In this document: positions 7,877 to 17,095 of the stretch, piece by piece
Layout: the number at the start of each line of letters is the position of its first letter
Position numbering within the stretch: the stretch's first letter is position 1
Source of the DNA: Paraburkholderia agricolaris
Lineage (GTDB): Bacteria > Pseudomonadota > Gammaproteobacteria > Burkholderiales > Burkholderiaceae
Length of the DNA stretch: 64,000 nucleotides
Reading direction: 5' to 3'
Assembly: GCF_009455635.1 (NCBI RefSeq)
Contig: NZ_QPER01000002.1
Coordinates: 62,001-126,000 of the forward strand
The notes under the pieces: generated by a model
Databases searched by the model: none
What the model saw: the letters and a program-made list of their open reading frames with translations, nothing else
Told to the model about the DNA's origin: nothing
Translations under genes and position numbers: made by a program

Positions 7877-9586
7877 TCAATAAGTCACGTGCACGTCGAA
7901 CCGATCCAGCAGTGCGCCCAATTCGCCGCGCACACGGGCGATTTCCTCGGCGTTCTGCCGCTCGAGCAGCGACTGGAACCGCGCGATATGCGCGGCCAGA
8001 TATTGCCGATGCTCACCGAGCGTCTCCTCATACACGCGATCGGCGCGCGTGAGCAGCGTGCGATTCTCCAACTGATCGCGCGGATGGATCTTGAGCGCGG
8101 CCAAGGCGGCGAGCCGCTCGCGGATTTCTTCCGGCGTCAGCACGCCGGGATTTTCTTCGATCACCATCTCGCGCTTCACGCCATCGGGGAAGGCCGTGGC
8201 CTCCACTTCCAGCACGCCGTTAATGTCGTAGGTGAAGCGCACATCCGCCCCGGCCTGGCCAGCCGGTTTGGCCGGCACGTCGAGTGTGAATTCACCGAGT
8301 GGCACGTTGTCGGCGGTCAAACGCGCTTCGCCCTGGAACACTTTGATGCTTAGGATCTGCTGACGGTCGCTCACCGTAAAAATCCGCTGCATGCGGCTGA
8401 CCGGCACGATCGTATTGCGCTCGATGATCGGCAGAAAATGGCCCGGCACGTACTGGTTGGCACAGACCTGCATCGCGGTATCGATGCCGAGACTATACGG
8501 CGCGACATCGGTCAGCACCATTTCGTCGAGTCCTGCGTCGCGCGTGACTAGCCCCGCCTGCACGGCGGCGCCGAGCGCTACCACTTCGTCCGGGTTCAGA
8601 TGGGCGGCGGGCAAACGGCCGAACATCTTCGAGACCAGCTTGCGCACCATCGGCATACGTGAGGCGCCGCCGACCAGGATGATTTCGTCGAGCGCATCGA
8701 CAGCGATCTTCGAATCGCGCAACGCTCGCTCGACCGGCTTGCGCAGCCGTTGCAGCAAATGCTCGCAGGTGCGCTCCGCGGCGGCTGCGTCGAGTTCGAG
8801 GCCGTGCTCAGCGTCGCCAACCGTGAGCTTGAGCGTGACGCTATCGGCACCGTTTTGCGTGAGCAGACGTTTCGCACGCTCGGCCTGCTGATGCAGGCGT
8901 TGCGCGGCAATCGGCGTGAGTGCCTCGGCGCGCAGATTATTGCGCTGGCAGAACAGTGCGACGAGCGCCTCGGTGAAGTCTTCGCCGCCCAGAAAGTTAT
9001 CACCCGTGCTGGCGCGTACTTCCATCACGCCTTCAAAGAAATCGAGCACCGAGACGTCGAACGTGCCGCCCCCCAGATCGAAGATCAGGAACTTGCGTTC
9101 GCTGTCGCGCCGATGCACGCCGTATGCGAGCGAGGCGGCAGTCGGTTCGTTGACGAGGCGCAGCACGTCGAGCCCGGCCAGTTCGCCGGCGATGCGCGTG
9201 GCTTTGCGTTGCGCGTCGCTGAAATAGGCCGGCACCGCGATCACGGCGTCCTGTACCGGTTCGCCGAGAAATGCCTCGGCGTCGGCCTTCAGCGATTTGA
9301 GCACCAGCGACGACAGCTCCTCAGGACGCAATGTCCGTACGCTGAGCGATACGTTGCGATTCGTGCCCATATAGCGTTTGAAGTTGGCGGCAGTACGTTC
9401 GGGATGCGTATGCAGGCGGTCGTGGGCGGGGCGGCCGACGAGGATCGAACCGTCGTCGTCGACCGAGATGCACGACGGCGTGAGCACGTCGCCGAGTGCG
9501 TTCGGAATGAGGGTGGCTTCGTTATTGCGCCAGACGGCCGCAAGGCTATGCGTGGTTCCAAGATCGATGCCGATGATCGAAGGCAT
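7877..9586 (-). CDS. hscC: HscC-type Hsp70 chaperone
   Basis: 569 residues from the ATG at 9586; the frame stays open a further 72 codons upstream, but that part has no Hsp70 similarity. The ATPase domain is complete: phosphate-1 loop GIDLGTTHSLAAVW, LVNEPTAASLAYG, phosphate-2 loop FDLGGGTFDVSVL, and the adenosine motif ILVGGASRMP. LIPNALGDVLTPS and TAANFKRYMGTN match E. coli HscC (556 residues) far better than DnaK. The substrate-binding part is short and lacks the DnaK lid tail. HscC is a specialised Hsp70 with unusual nucleotide kinetics; its clients are not known. First gene of a two-gene operon with a J-domain-like partner. Confidence 0.93.
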   Translation of the reverse strand: MPSIIGIDLGTTHSLAAVWRNNEATLIPNALGDVLTPSCISVDDDGSILVGRPAHDRLHTHPERTAANFKRYMGTNRNVSLSVRTLRPEELSSLVLKSLKADAEAFLGEPVQDAVIAVPAYFSDAQRKATRIAGELAGLDVLRLVNEPTAASLAYGVHRRDSERKFLIFDLGGGTFDVSVLDFFEGVMEVRASTGDNFLGGEDFTEALVALFCQRNNLRAEALTPIAAQRLHQQAERAKRLLTQNGADSVTLKLTVGDAEHGLELDAAAAERTCEHLLQRLRKPVERALRDSKIAVDALDEIILVGGASRMPMVRKLVSKMFGRLPAAHLNPDEVVALGAAVQAGLVTRDAGLDEMVLTDVAPYSLGIDTAMQVCANQYVPGHFLPIIERNTIVPVSRMQRIFTVSDRQQILSIKVFQGEARLTADNVPLGEFTLDVPAKPAGQAGADVRFTYDINGVLEVEATAFPDGVKREMVIEENPGVLTPEEIRERLAALAALKIHPRDQLENRTLLTRADRVYEETLGEHRQYLAAHIARFQSLLERQNAEEIARVRGELGALLDRFDVHVTY

Positions 9587-9872
9587 GTACAGTTTCCGAT
9601 TCGTTTTGCGCCCCTCCGTGAGGAGATCGCCCAAGGTCGCGTGGGAGCCAGATGGTGCTCCGTCCAATGGCGATAACGGCAAGCTGCCTGCAAACTTGAG
9701 CCGGGCGGGGAACGAATGCGGTGAGAACCGGTACAGGCAATGCGGTACGCATGGTGGCCTGGTGAGCTGCGGGACCCGAGGATGCGGCGCGTGGCCGCGC
9801 AAAACAGGCGGCCCGGAATGGGGTGATGAAGCGGGAGACGCAAGGCCCGTCAGGCGGGCCTGCTGTGGTCTG

Positions 9873-10334
9873 CTACAAGGACTTGCGATAGACCACGAAA
9901 CCGGAATGGTCCGCGACCTTGTCGTACAGCTTCATCGCCGTGTGATTCGTTTCATGTGTTTGCCAATAGACCCGCTGCAGACCGTCTGCCCTGGCTCGCG
10001 CATACACCGCCTCGATCAGGGCACGGCCAACCCCTTTGCCGCGCTCCGTGTCCAGCGTGTAGAGATCCTGCAGATAACAGGTCGGTGCCACCATGGTGGT
10101 GTGACGGTGATACAGGAAGTGCACGAGGCCGAGCAACTGGCCGTTGCGTTCGGCGATCATCGCGTGCATCGGCTCGTAGGCATCGAAGAAACGCCCCCAT
10201 GTGACCTGGGTGATCTCGCGCGGCAATGCTGTTTCGCCCGAGCGGCCGTAGAAGGCGTTATAGGCGTCCCACAGCGGCATCCAGGCGTCGAAGTCGGCGG
10301 GCGTGACGGGGCGGATTTGAATGGCTTCGGACAT
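9873..10334 (-). CDS. GNAT family N-acetyltransferase
   Basis: 153 residues of the GNAT fold, with the acetyl-CoA binding motif A as ERGKGVGRALIEAVYARA and an N-terminal RPVTPADFDAWMPLW of the usual type. The strand before motif A (CYLQDLYTLD) is typical of small GNATs that acetylate amines or amino acids. The ending (TAMKLYDKVADHSGFVVYRK) is also characteristic. The substrate cannot be told from the sequence. Transcribed alone, 50 bases beyond the stop of the next minus-strand gene. Confidence 0.88.
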   Translation of the reverse strand: MSEAIQIRPVTPADFDAWMPLWDAYNAFYGRSGETALPREITQVTWGRFFDAYEPMHAMIAERNGQLLGLVHFLYHRHTTMVAPTCYLQDLYTLDTERGKGVGRALIEAVYARARADGLQRVYWQTHETNHTAMKLYDKVADHSGFVVYRKSL

Positions 10335-10384
10335 GAGTGTGGTTCCTTGTTGGGTGAGGGTGGCCGGCGAGTCGATCGGCCTCG

Positions 10385-10651
10385 CTAGGGCTGATTCGAA
10401 CAGGCATAGACGGCAGCGCTGAATGCCTGTTCGCGCTCTATTTCGCCGGCGGTTGTTGCTGTAGCGGCGCCCACTTCGCTATTGCGCTGCGCCAGATTCT
10501 CGTTCACGCAGGCATCGAGCCTGGCGCGTGCCGTTGCCGCAGGCTCGAGCAGCCCATAGCCGTATGCCGCGCACGCCAGCGCCACGCACCACTTTACCGC
10601 GGCGCCATAGCCCCGGCGCGCGGTGACGGCGTGATGTGCGGGCGTGTTCAT
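10385..10651 (-). CDS. Small single-pass membrane or exported protein of unknown function
   Basis: 88 residues from the ATG at 10651, chosen because GAGAGAGG lies just upstream; a longer frame to 10759 has no such site. Residues ~17-35 (AVKWCVALACAAYGYGLL) form one hydrophobic segment, followed by an Ala-rich, Cys-containing soluble part. No family recognised. Its 5' end faces the MocR gene, so the two could share a divergent control region. Confidence 0.55.
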   Translation of the reverse strand: MNTPAHHAVTARRGYGAAVKWCVALACAAYGYGLLEPAATARARLDACVNENLAQRNSEVGAATATTAGEIEREQAFSAAVYACSNQP

Positions 10652-10763
10652 GGCATCGACCTCTCTCGCTGTATTCAGTGGCGCGTCTCTGGAACCGTCA
10701 GCATAAGAAATTTGTGGCACCATTGTTAGCACCACAAGAAAGCCAGAATTTGGAGCCACGAAC

Positions 10764-12236
10764 TTGGACTACGGTCTGTTGATGTCGAACGTCGAGCGCG
10801 CAATGGGTGGGCGCAAGCTCACGCAGCAGGACCTGCTCTACGAGAGTCTGCGTCGCGCGATTCTCGATGGCGATATTCGTCATGGCAGCCGTCTTCTTGC
10901 TACGCGAGCGCTCGCCGAACAATTGGGCATTGCGCGCAACTCGGTGCTCTACGCCTACGAACGGTTGACCGACGAGGGCTTCATCACCGCGAGCCGGCAC
11001 GGTTCTATCGTTAGCATGGTGAGTGGTTCAGTGAGCTCGATCGCCGCGGCAAGCGGCAGTGCGCAGACGCCGGAAAACCGTTTATCGCGCCGCGTCGCGG
11101 CTCTGCCGCGCGAACGCACGAGTCCGGACGATCCCACACCGTTTCGTCCTGGTGTGCCCGCACTCGATGAATTCCCGCTTGCGCAATGGCGTGCTTCAAT
11201 GGAGCGCGCATGGCGTCTGGTCGAACCCGGCGAACTCGGGTACGGCAACAACGCCGGACATCCCGCATTGCGCCGCTCGATTGCGGAGTACGTGCGCGTG
11301 TCGCGCGGCGTGCGGTGTTCGGCGGAGCAGGTGTTCATCACGTCGGGCACGCAGGCGAGTCTCGATCTATGCGCGTGCATACTGGCCGACCCCGGCGACA
11401 GCGTCTGGGTCGAGGACCCTGGCTATCATGGCGCGAAGGCGGCGTTTCAGGCCGCCGGTTTGCAACTGGTGCCGATTCCTGTCGACGCCGCCGGCATCGC
11501 GCCGACGCCCGATCATTGGGAACAGACGCCGCCGCGCCTGATGTACATCACACCTTCGCATCAGTATCCGCTCGGCAGCGTGTTGAGTCTCGAGCGGCGC
11601 TGGTCGATCATCGAGAACGCGACGGCGCGCGGTGCATGGATCATCGAAGACGACTACGACAGCGAACTGCGCCATAGCGGCCCGCCGTTGCCGTCGATTC
11701 AGGGTCTCGCGGCCGACACACCGGTGATTTACCTCGGCACCTTCAGCAAGACGATGTTCCCGGCGTTGCGCATGGGCTTCATGGTCGTGCCGGCGCATCT
11801 TGTCGGCGAAATTGACGAGGCGCTCAGTGAGATCGCCCGGCAAGGGCGCGTGGCCGAGCAGGTCGCGTTGGCGGATTTCATCGATAGTGGGAAATATGCG
11901 CGGCATTTGCGGCGTATGCGGCGTCTCTATCAGCAGCGCCGCGCCGCGCTGGTGCAGGCAATCGAGCGGCATATGCATGACCTGGTGACGGTCTCGTCCG
12001 ATGGCGGCGGCATGCATCTGACAATGCGGCTCGATGCGCCGCTGCGCGATCAGGACGTGAGCGCCGCAACACGTGAGCACGGTTTGCATATCGCCGCGCT
12101 CAGTGGGTTTTGCCAGCCATCCGCTGAAGATGCCTCGCGCTATAACGGCTTCATGCTCGGTTATGCGGGTATCAAGCCGCACGAAGCAGACGCGCTGGTG
12201 GCGCGACTCGCCGCCGTGGTGCGGGGGCTAGGCTAG
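10764..12236 (+). CDS. MocR/GabR-type PLP-dependent transcription regulator
   Basis: 490 residues. The N-terminal GntR-type winged helix is at ~20-90 (LYESLRRAILDGDIRHGSRL; RALAEQLGIARNSVLYAYER). A linker leads to a type I aminotransferase domain with IIEDDYDSEL and the PLP-lysine region TFSKTMFPALRMGF. MocR proteins use PLP adducts as effectors rather than for catalysis and usually control a neighbouring amino acid, vitamin or transport gene. The start is a TTG at 10764 with GGAG eight bases before it; an ATG at 10782 is an alternative. The gene is divergent from the small membrane protein and convergent with the flavoprotein gene. The target is unknown. Confidence 0.92.
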   Translation: MDYGLLMSNVERAMGGRKLTQQDLLYESLRRAILDGDIRHGSRLLATRALAEQLGIARNSVLYAYERLTDEGFITASRHGSIVSMVSGSVSSIAAASGSAQTPENRLSRRVAALPRERTSPDDPTPFRPGVPALDEFPLAQWRASMERAWRLVEPGELGYGNNAGHPALRRSIAEYVRVSRGVRCSAEQVFITSGTQASLDLCACILADPGDSVWVEDPGYHGAKAAFQAAGLQLVPIPVDAAGIAPTPDHWEQTPPRLMYITPSHQYPLGSVLSLERRWSIIENATARGAWIIEDDYDSELRHSGPPLPSIQGLAADTPVIYLGTFSKTMFPALRMGFMVVPAHLVGEIDEALSEIARQGRVAEQVALADFIDSGKYARHLRRMRRLYQQRRAALVQAIERHMHDLVTVSSDGGGMHLTMRLDAPLRDQDVSAATREHGLHIAALSGFCQPSAEDASRYNGFMLGYAGIKPHEADALVARLAAVVRGLG

Positions 12237-12270
12237 CTGCCAATACGCGAGCGAAGGTCCTGGCGAACGA

Positions 12271-13374
12271 TCAGGGCGCTTCCGCCCTGAGCCAACGCGC
12301 GAGCATGGCATCGTCATCCGTATCGAGCGCTTGTGCGACCCGGCGCCCGACGGCCGCACCGAATTTATAGCCGTGCCCCGAGCATGCCGATACCACCAGT
12401 GTGTTGCCGAGGCGCTTCGAAAAGAAGCGGCTATCCGCAGTAAACGTGTAGATGCAGGTTTTTACTTCGGTGACCGTATATTCGTCGATGCGGCTGAGCG
12501 GCGGTGAAAACAGGCGGCGCAGGCTGTCGCCCTCTCCGGGTGCCGCATCGCGATTGGCGTCAGGATCGGGTGCACGCGATTTGTGCACGCCGGCGCCAAA
12601 CTTCAGACCAATGTCGTCGCTCGGCGGCAGCACGTAGCCGCCGCTGTCACCACCGATATCCACGATAGCGGGCGCATTCGACCACGCGTCCGCCAGATCC
12701 GCGGGCGGCTCCATATAGGCGACCGCATTGCGATAGGTCATCAGATTTTCGGCGAGTGCCGGGAATAACTGCAGCGTCCATGCGCCGGCGGTGACCACGA
12801 GCCGGTCGGCGCGGATGATGGTGTCGTCCTCGATTCGCACGGAGGCCGCATGCGCGTCGACTGCGAGCACCTTGGCATGGGTGCGAATCTCCGCGCCGCG
12901 CATCTTGAGCCACGCTTTCATATCGCGTGCGATGCGTTCGCTGAACAGCGCGCCGCCGTCGTGATCGAGGTAAGCGTAGCGAAACGTGGCGGGGTCGAGA
13001 AAGGGGTAGCGCCCGGCTGCTTCGTGCGGGTCGAGCAGTTCATACTCGAATTTCATCCGGTCGAGGCCGGTGCGGAATTGCGCGGCGCCATCGCTGGCAT
13101 GTTGCGAAATGCCTAGCACGCCGCAGTTCGCATAGTGGGAGACGCCCAGGTCATTCCACAGCAGATCCCAACTGTCAAACGCCTCGCTGATGGTGCGTGC
13201 GTAGCCGTCGGCGTCACCATAGGCGCGGCGAATCATGCGGTGACGGTCGCCCGAGGCTGCGAGCGGATTCGGAATCGAGCCCTGCTCGATCAGCGTGATG
13301 TCGTGTCCCAGCTTCGAGAGCGACCATGCTGTGCTCAAGCCGGCAATCCCGGCGCCTATGATTGTCACCCGCAT
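12271..13374 (-). CDS. FAD-dependent amine oxidase, monomeric sarcosine oxidase-like
   Basis: 367 residues of the DAO fold. The Rossmann FAD site is at the extreme N-terminus (TIIGAGIAGLSTAWSLSKLG), and the C-terminal FAD-contacting strand is SACSGHGYKFGAAVG. Cys307 in KTCIYTFTADSRF aligns with the cysteine that carries covalent FAD in monomeric sarcosine and N-methyltryptophan oxidases, so covalent flavinylation is likely. Expected reaction: oxidation of a secondary amino acid or amine to imine with release of H2O2. The substrate is not determined. No partner subunits are nearby, which fits the monomeric class. Confidence 0.85.
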   Translation of the reverse strand: MRVTIIGAGIAGLSTAWSLSKLGHDITLIEQGSIPNPLAASGDRHRMIRRAYGDADGYARTISEAFDSWDLLWNDLGVSHYANCGVLGISQHASDGAAQFRTGLDRMKFEYELLDPHEAAGRYPFLDPATFRYAYLDHDGGALFSERIARDMKAWLKMRGAEIRTHAKVLAVDAHAASVRIEDDTIIRADRLVVTAGAWTLQLFPALAENLMTYRNAVAYMEPPADLADAWSNAPAIVDIGGDSGGYVLPPSDDIGLKFGAGVHKSRAPDPDANRDAAPGEGDSLRRLFSPPLSRIDEYTVTEVKTCIYTFTADSRFFSKRLGNTLVVSACSGHGYKFGAAVGRRVAQALDTDDDAMLARWLRAEAP

Positions 13375-13531
13375 GCCATCTTCCCCCGAGTCGATGTATC
13401 CGGGTCAGAGTCTAGCAGTGGGAAAAATAAATCGATACGCGTTCTGGTGAATCGCCGCGCGAGCGGGCGAGGTCGATCCGGAGTGCTATCAAGTGTCGTC
13501 AAGCAGGCGGTGGTCTCCGCGCGCCGCCGTA

Positions 13532-13735
13532 TCAGTGTTTGTGTTTCGACGTATGACGCAGCTTGTCGCGTACTTTCTTCGCGGCGAACAACGGCACGTA
13601 ATCGAACACGCGCGCTTCGTGCCGGTAGTCGGCGAGTGTGTCTGCATACATCTTCGAGACCGTTTCCGCGGGGGTATCGGTTTCCTCTGCGATGCTTTTC
13701 ACCACTTCGTCGACATTAGGCTCGGGTTGGGACAT
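13532..13735 (-). CDS. DUF3562 family small protein
   Basis: 67 residues from the ATG at 13735, preceded by CGGAGATATCC. It contains VKSIAEETDTPAETVSKMYA, a three-helix pattern found in short Burkholderiaceae proteins annotated DUF3562, and ends in a Lys/His-rich tail (KHKH). Cytoplasmic, function unknown. The same frame is open far upstream, but that part lies over the His-rich tail of the next gene in another frame and is not coding. Confidence 0.75.
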   Translation of the reverse strand: MSQPEPNVDEVVKSIAEETDTPAETVSKMYADTLADYRHEARVFDYVPLFAAKKVRDKLRHTSKHKH

Positions 13736-13922
13736 GGATATCTCCGGGGCAAGCGGGGTGGGCAGGTGGGGGTGAAATAAACAGGCGCGCACAACAGGAG
13801 TTTTATTAGAGGATGCGTTTGGCCGCGATACCAATTGAATCGACCTATCGTATGAACCGTTCCAGATAAATTTTTTGTCTTGCACTGCAGCAGGCGCCCG
13901 TACCGCGTGGCGGTGCGGGAAA

Positions 13923-14987
13923 TCAATGTGTATGTCGATGATGAATATCCGGGAAATGCGCGTGCACGTGAGTGATCGGCGCATGGGCGTGCGCATGGGT
14001 GTGCGGCTCTTCGCCGTCCCACGGGAAATCGTGCTCGTGCTGGTGATGCGCATCGTGCCGATGACGATGCGTGTGGTCCAGCGGCGCGTGCGTGTGTGGA
14101 TGCTCGTGACGTTCACGGATGTGCAGCCAGACGCCCAGAGTCATCAGTGCAGCGGCCACCCAGAATAGCGGCGGCGGCATTTCTGGCCACAGGAACCACG
14201 ACAGGGTCACGCCGAATAGCGGCGCCACCGAAAAATAGGCGCCGGTACGCGCGGTGCCGAGATTGCGCAGTGCGACGACGAATAGCACGAGACTTACGCC
14301 GTAGCCCGCGAACCCCGTCAGCATGGCTAGCGCAACGGTTGGGACCTTAGGCCAGGTTGCACCAAAAGTGAGCGCGAGTGCCACGTTGACCGAACCGGCC
14401 ACGAGTCCTTTTACGCAGGCAATGAACATGGCGTCGTTGGTCGACACCTTGCGTGTGAGGTTGTTGTCGACCGCCCAGCAGGCGCAGGCACCGATCAGCA
14501 GCAGCGTGCCTGCGGGCAGGCCGGTGGCGCCGGGCTGCCACGACAAGGCCACGCCGCCCGCGACGATTGCGACCATGCCAAGAAATACCTGGATGTCGAC
14601 GTTCTCGCGGAACACGATCCACGCGATCAACGCGGTCAGGACGCCTTCGAGATTCAGCAGCAGCGAGCCGGTGGCGGCCGGGGTCGTCTTCAGGCCCAGC
14701 ATCAACAGCGCCGGCCCCGCGATGCCGCCGGCCACGATTGCGCCGGCGAGCCACGGCATTTCGCGCGAAGGGAAACGGTGCTGATCGACCGGCTGCCCGT
14801 TCGCATGACCTTTCAGGCGGCGCGCCAGAATAATCGTGGCAAGGCCGATGCCGCTGCCGAGGTAGAACAGCCCGGCCAGCAGAAATGGCGACAGGGAGCC
14901 GAGCAGCGCCTTGGCGAGCGGCGTGGTGGCGCCGAACAAGGCGGCGGCGAGCAGCGCGGTGAATGCTGCATTGAAGCGGCTGGGCAT
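13923..14987 (-). CDS. EamA/DMT family transporter with a His-rich cytoplasmic tail
   Basis: 354 residues: about ten hydrophobic segments in two EamA repeats over residues ~1-285, then a tail of ~65 residues containing 24 histidines (HTHAPLDHTHRHRHDAHHQH; HTHAHAHAPITHVHAHF). EamA members export amino acids, nucleotides or other small metabolites; the substrate is not known here. His-rich tails bind Ni, Co or Zn and occur on metal exporters such as RcnA and on CDF proteins, so metal sensing or transport is possible but unproven. The tail coincides with an open frame on the other strand, which I do not think is coding. Confidence 0.9.
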   Translation of the reverse strand: MPSRFNAAFTALLAAALFGATTPLAKALLGSLSPFLLAGLFYLGSGIGLATIILARRLKGHANGQPVDQHRFPSREMPWLAGAIVAGGIAGPALLMLGLKTTPAATGSLLLNLEGVLTALIAWIVFRENVDIQVFLGMVAIVAGGVALSWQPGATGLPAGTLLLIGACACWAVDNNLTRKVSTNDAMFIACVKGLVAGSVNVALALTFGATWPKVPTVALAMLTGFAGYGVSLVLFVVALRNLGTARTGAYFSVAPLFGVTLSWFLWPEMPPPLFWVAAALMTLGVWLHIRERHEHPHTHAPLDHTHRHRHDAHHQHEHDFPWDGEEPHTHAHAHAPITHVHAHFPDIHHRHTH

Positions 14988-15150
14988 GGGCGGGAAATTC
15001 GGTGAAGGCAGGCGTTGCCGACACGATACCCCGACCGGGTTGCGAACGCCTTACTTGGCTGATCTGCATTCGGATTGGGAATGCCGGCCGGGTGCATCCG
15101 ATCCTGCCCTTACGACGTATAACCCGTGTCACCTTTGAACGAGGATCCGC

Positions 15151-15927
15151 ATGCCGCCGCTCGCCGCCGCCGTGGTCGCCCTGATTGGGCTCGTTGCGAT
15201 CTTCAGTGCCGTTTGGGCGTGGCAGTTGAAGACCGGGAACGCCGGCATGATCGACCCGGTCTGGGCCGGTTCGCTCGGTCTGGTCGCCGTGCTATACGCC
15301 GTGCTCGGCAACGGCGACCCGGTGTCGCGGGCGCTGACTGCGCTGGGTGGTCTGATTTGGGGTATGCGGCTCGGCACGCATCTGTGGAAACGAAATTACG
15401 GCAAGCCGGAAGACGCGCGCTATCGCAGCATTCGCGAAACGTGGGGCAACAAGGCCGCCGGCAAGATGTTCTGGCTCTTTCAGGCGCAAGTCGCGGTCTC
15501 GATGCTGCTGTCGATCGCCTTTATGGTGCCGTCTTACCGCAGCAGCCCACCGGCGATCGGCTGGATCGTGCTGGCTATCGCGTTGTGGATCGTGTCGGTA
15601 GTTGGCGAAAGCATCGCGGACCGGCAACTCAAACGTTTTGCACAGGACCCGGCCAATCACGACACCGTCTGCCGCGTGGGTTTGTGGCGCTATTCGCGGC
15701 ATCCAAACTACTTCTTTGAATGCGTGCATTGGCTTGCTTACCTCGCGCTGTCGGTCGGCACGCCCTGGGGATGGTTCACGCTGCTGCCACCGGTGCTGAT
15801 GGCGTTCCTTCTGCTGAAGCTCTCCGGCATCCCGCTGCTCGAAGAAAGCATGGCCAAAAGGCGCGCCGGTTACGCCGAGTACATGCGCACCACCAGCGCG
15901 CTGATTCCGTGGCCGCCGCGGCGTTGA
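15151..15927 (+). CDS. DUF1295 (steroid 5-alpha-reductase-like) membrane protein
   Basis: 258 residues with about six hydrophobic segments. The C-terminal part (LWRYSRHPNYFFECVHWLAY ... GIPLLEESMAKRRAGYAEYM) is the DUF1295 signature shared with steroid 5-alpha-reductase and isoprenylcysteine methyltransferase-like folds. These are integral membrane reductases, probably acting on lipids or sterol-like substrates with NADPH. It lies 64 bases upstream of the CFA-synthase-like methyltransferase on the same strand. That pairing is common in Proteobacteria and suggests a shared lipid modification. Start ATG at 15151 preceded by GAGGATCCGC. Confidence 0.88.
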   Translation: MPPLAAAVVALIGLVAIFSAVWAWQLKTGNAGMIDPVWAGSLGLVAVLYAVLGNGDPVSRALTALGGLIWGMRLGTHLWKRNYGKPEDARYRSIRETWGNKAAGKMFWLFQAQVAVSMLLSIAFMVPSYRSSPPAIGWIVLAIALWIVSVVGESIADRQLKRFAQDPANHDTVCRVGLWRYSRHPNYFFECVHWLAYLALSVGTPWGWFTLLPPVLMAFLLLKLSGIPLLEESMAKRRAGYAEYMRTTSALIPWPPRR

Positions 15928-15991
15928 TGAACCGGCCAGGGTATTGGTGAACCTTCGGACGAGTCCGGAACAACGATAGGGAGTCAGCCTC

Positions 15992-17095
15992 ATGAGCCTT
16001 TCCACCACCGGCCATACCATGCCGCCGCCGTCTCCCGCTGAGTCGCGCGATAGCTGGCTGATCCAATGCTGCGAACGCGGCTGGCTGCCCGATGGCCTGA
16101 TCCGTTGTGGCATGCGTCAACTGATGCGCCAGCGTTTGCGCGACGAAGCGATCGACAACGGCGAGCTGCGCGCGCAACGGCTCAATCGTCTGCTGGATCA
16201 CTTGCGCGCGAGTCCGATTGCTATCGAAACGCAGGCCGCCAACACGCAGCACTATGAGGTGCCGGCGTCGTTCTTTCATGCGCATCTCGGAGCGCATCTG
16301 AAGTATTCGTGCTGTTTGTACCCGACCGGCGACGAGACGCTCGCGCAAGCCGAAGTGGCGATGCTGGAGTGCTATGCCGAACGCGCTGAGCTGGCCGACG
16401 GTCAGCGGATTCTCGATCTCGGTTGCGGATGGGGTTCGTTGTCGTTGTGGCTGGCGGCGCGTTACCCGCACGCGCAGATTGTCGCGCTCTCGAATTCGCA
16501 CGGGCAGCGCGCGTTCATCGAAGCGCGTGCGGCAGAGCGCGGCTTGCGCAATCTTTCGGTGGTCACGGGCAATGTCGTCGATTTCGAATTCGACGAAGCG
16601 CAGCGTGGCGATGGCTTCGATCGCGTGGTTTCGATCGAAATGTTCGAGCATATGAAGAACTACGGGCTGCTGCTTGCCAAAATTTCGCGCTGGATGCGCG
16701 ACGACGCGAAGCTGTTCGTGCATCTCTTCGCGCATCGCACGCTGGCATATCACTTTCAGGTGCAGGACGGCAGCGACTGGATGTCGAAGTACTTTTTCAC
16801 CGGTGGCACGATGCCGTCCGAAGCGCTCCTGCTGAACTTTCAGGACGATCTGCGGATGGAGCGGCAATGGTGGGTGAGTGGCGCACATTACGAGCGCACG
16901 GCGAATCAATGGCTCGCCGCGCTCGACGCGGCGCGTGATCGTGTGATGCCGATGCTCGTCGAGACGTATGGTGCGCGCGACGCGGCCGTGTGGCTGCAGC
17001 GGTGGCGGATGTTCTACATGGCCGTGGCTGAGTTATTCGGCTACGCGAAGGGGAACGAGTGGGGCGTGGGGCACTACCGGTTGGTGAAGCGGTGA
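15992..17095 (+). CDS. CFA-synthase-like SAM-dependent methyltransferase
   Basis: 367 residues. The SAM site is LDLGCGWGSLSLWLA at ~141-155, preceded by the family region HYEVPASFFHAHLG and LKYSCCLYP, and followed by VVSIEMFEHMKNYG. This is the cyclopropane-fatty-acyl-phospholipid synthase/coclaurine N-methyltransferase branch. It is shorter than true Cfa (~380-420) and lacks most of its N-terminal lipid-binding extension. The acceptor could be an unsaturated acyl chain or an amine. The DUF1295 reductase upstream favours a lipid. GGGAG lies 10 bases before the ATG. Confidence 0.85.
   Translation: MSLSTTGHTMPPPSPAESRDSWLIQCCERGWLPDGLIRCGMRQLMRQRLRDEAIDNGELRAQRLNRLLDHLRASPIAIETQAANTQHYEVPASFFHAHLGAHLKYSCCLYPTGDETLAQAEVAMLECYAERAELADGQRILDLGCGWGSLSLWLAARYPHAQIVALSNSHGQRAFIEARAAERGLRNLSVVTGNVVDFEFDEAQRGDGFDRVVSIEMFEHMKNYGLLLAKISRWMRDDAKLFVHLFAHRTLAYHFQVQDGSDWMSKYFFTGGTMPSEALLLNFQDDLRMERQWWVSGAHYERTANQWLAALDAARDRVMPMLVETYGARDAAVWLQRWRMFYMAVAELFGYAKGNEWGVGHYRLVKR

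Noticed and set aside
8750..9676. A 308-codon open frame opposite hscC
   Set aside because: Composition follows the antisense of conserved Hsp70 codons; no start signal or known domain.
13875..14168. A plus-strand open frame opposite the His-rich tail of the DMT transporter
   Set aside because: Antisense of His codons gives a Met/Val/Arg-rich product without motifs. The transporter frame has ten membrane helices and is clearly the real gene.
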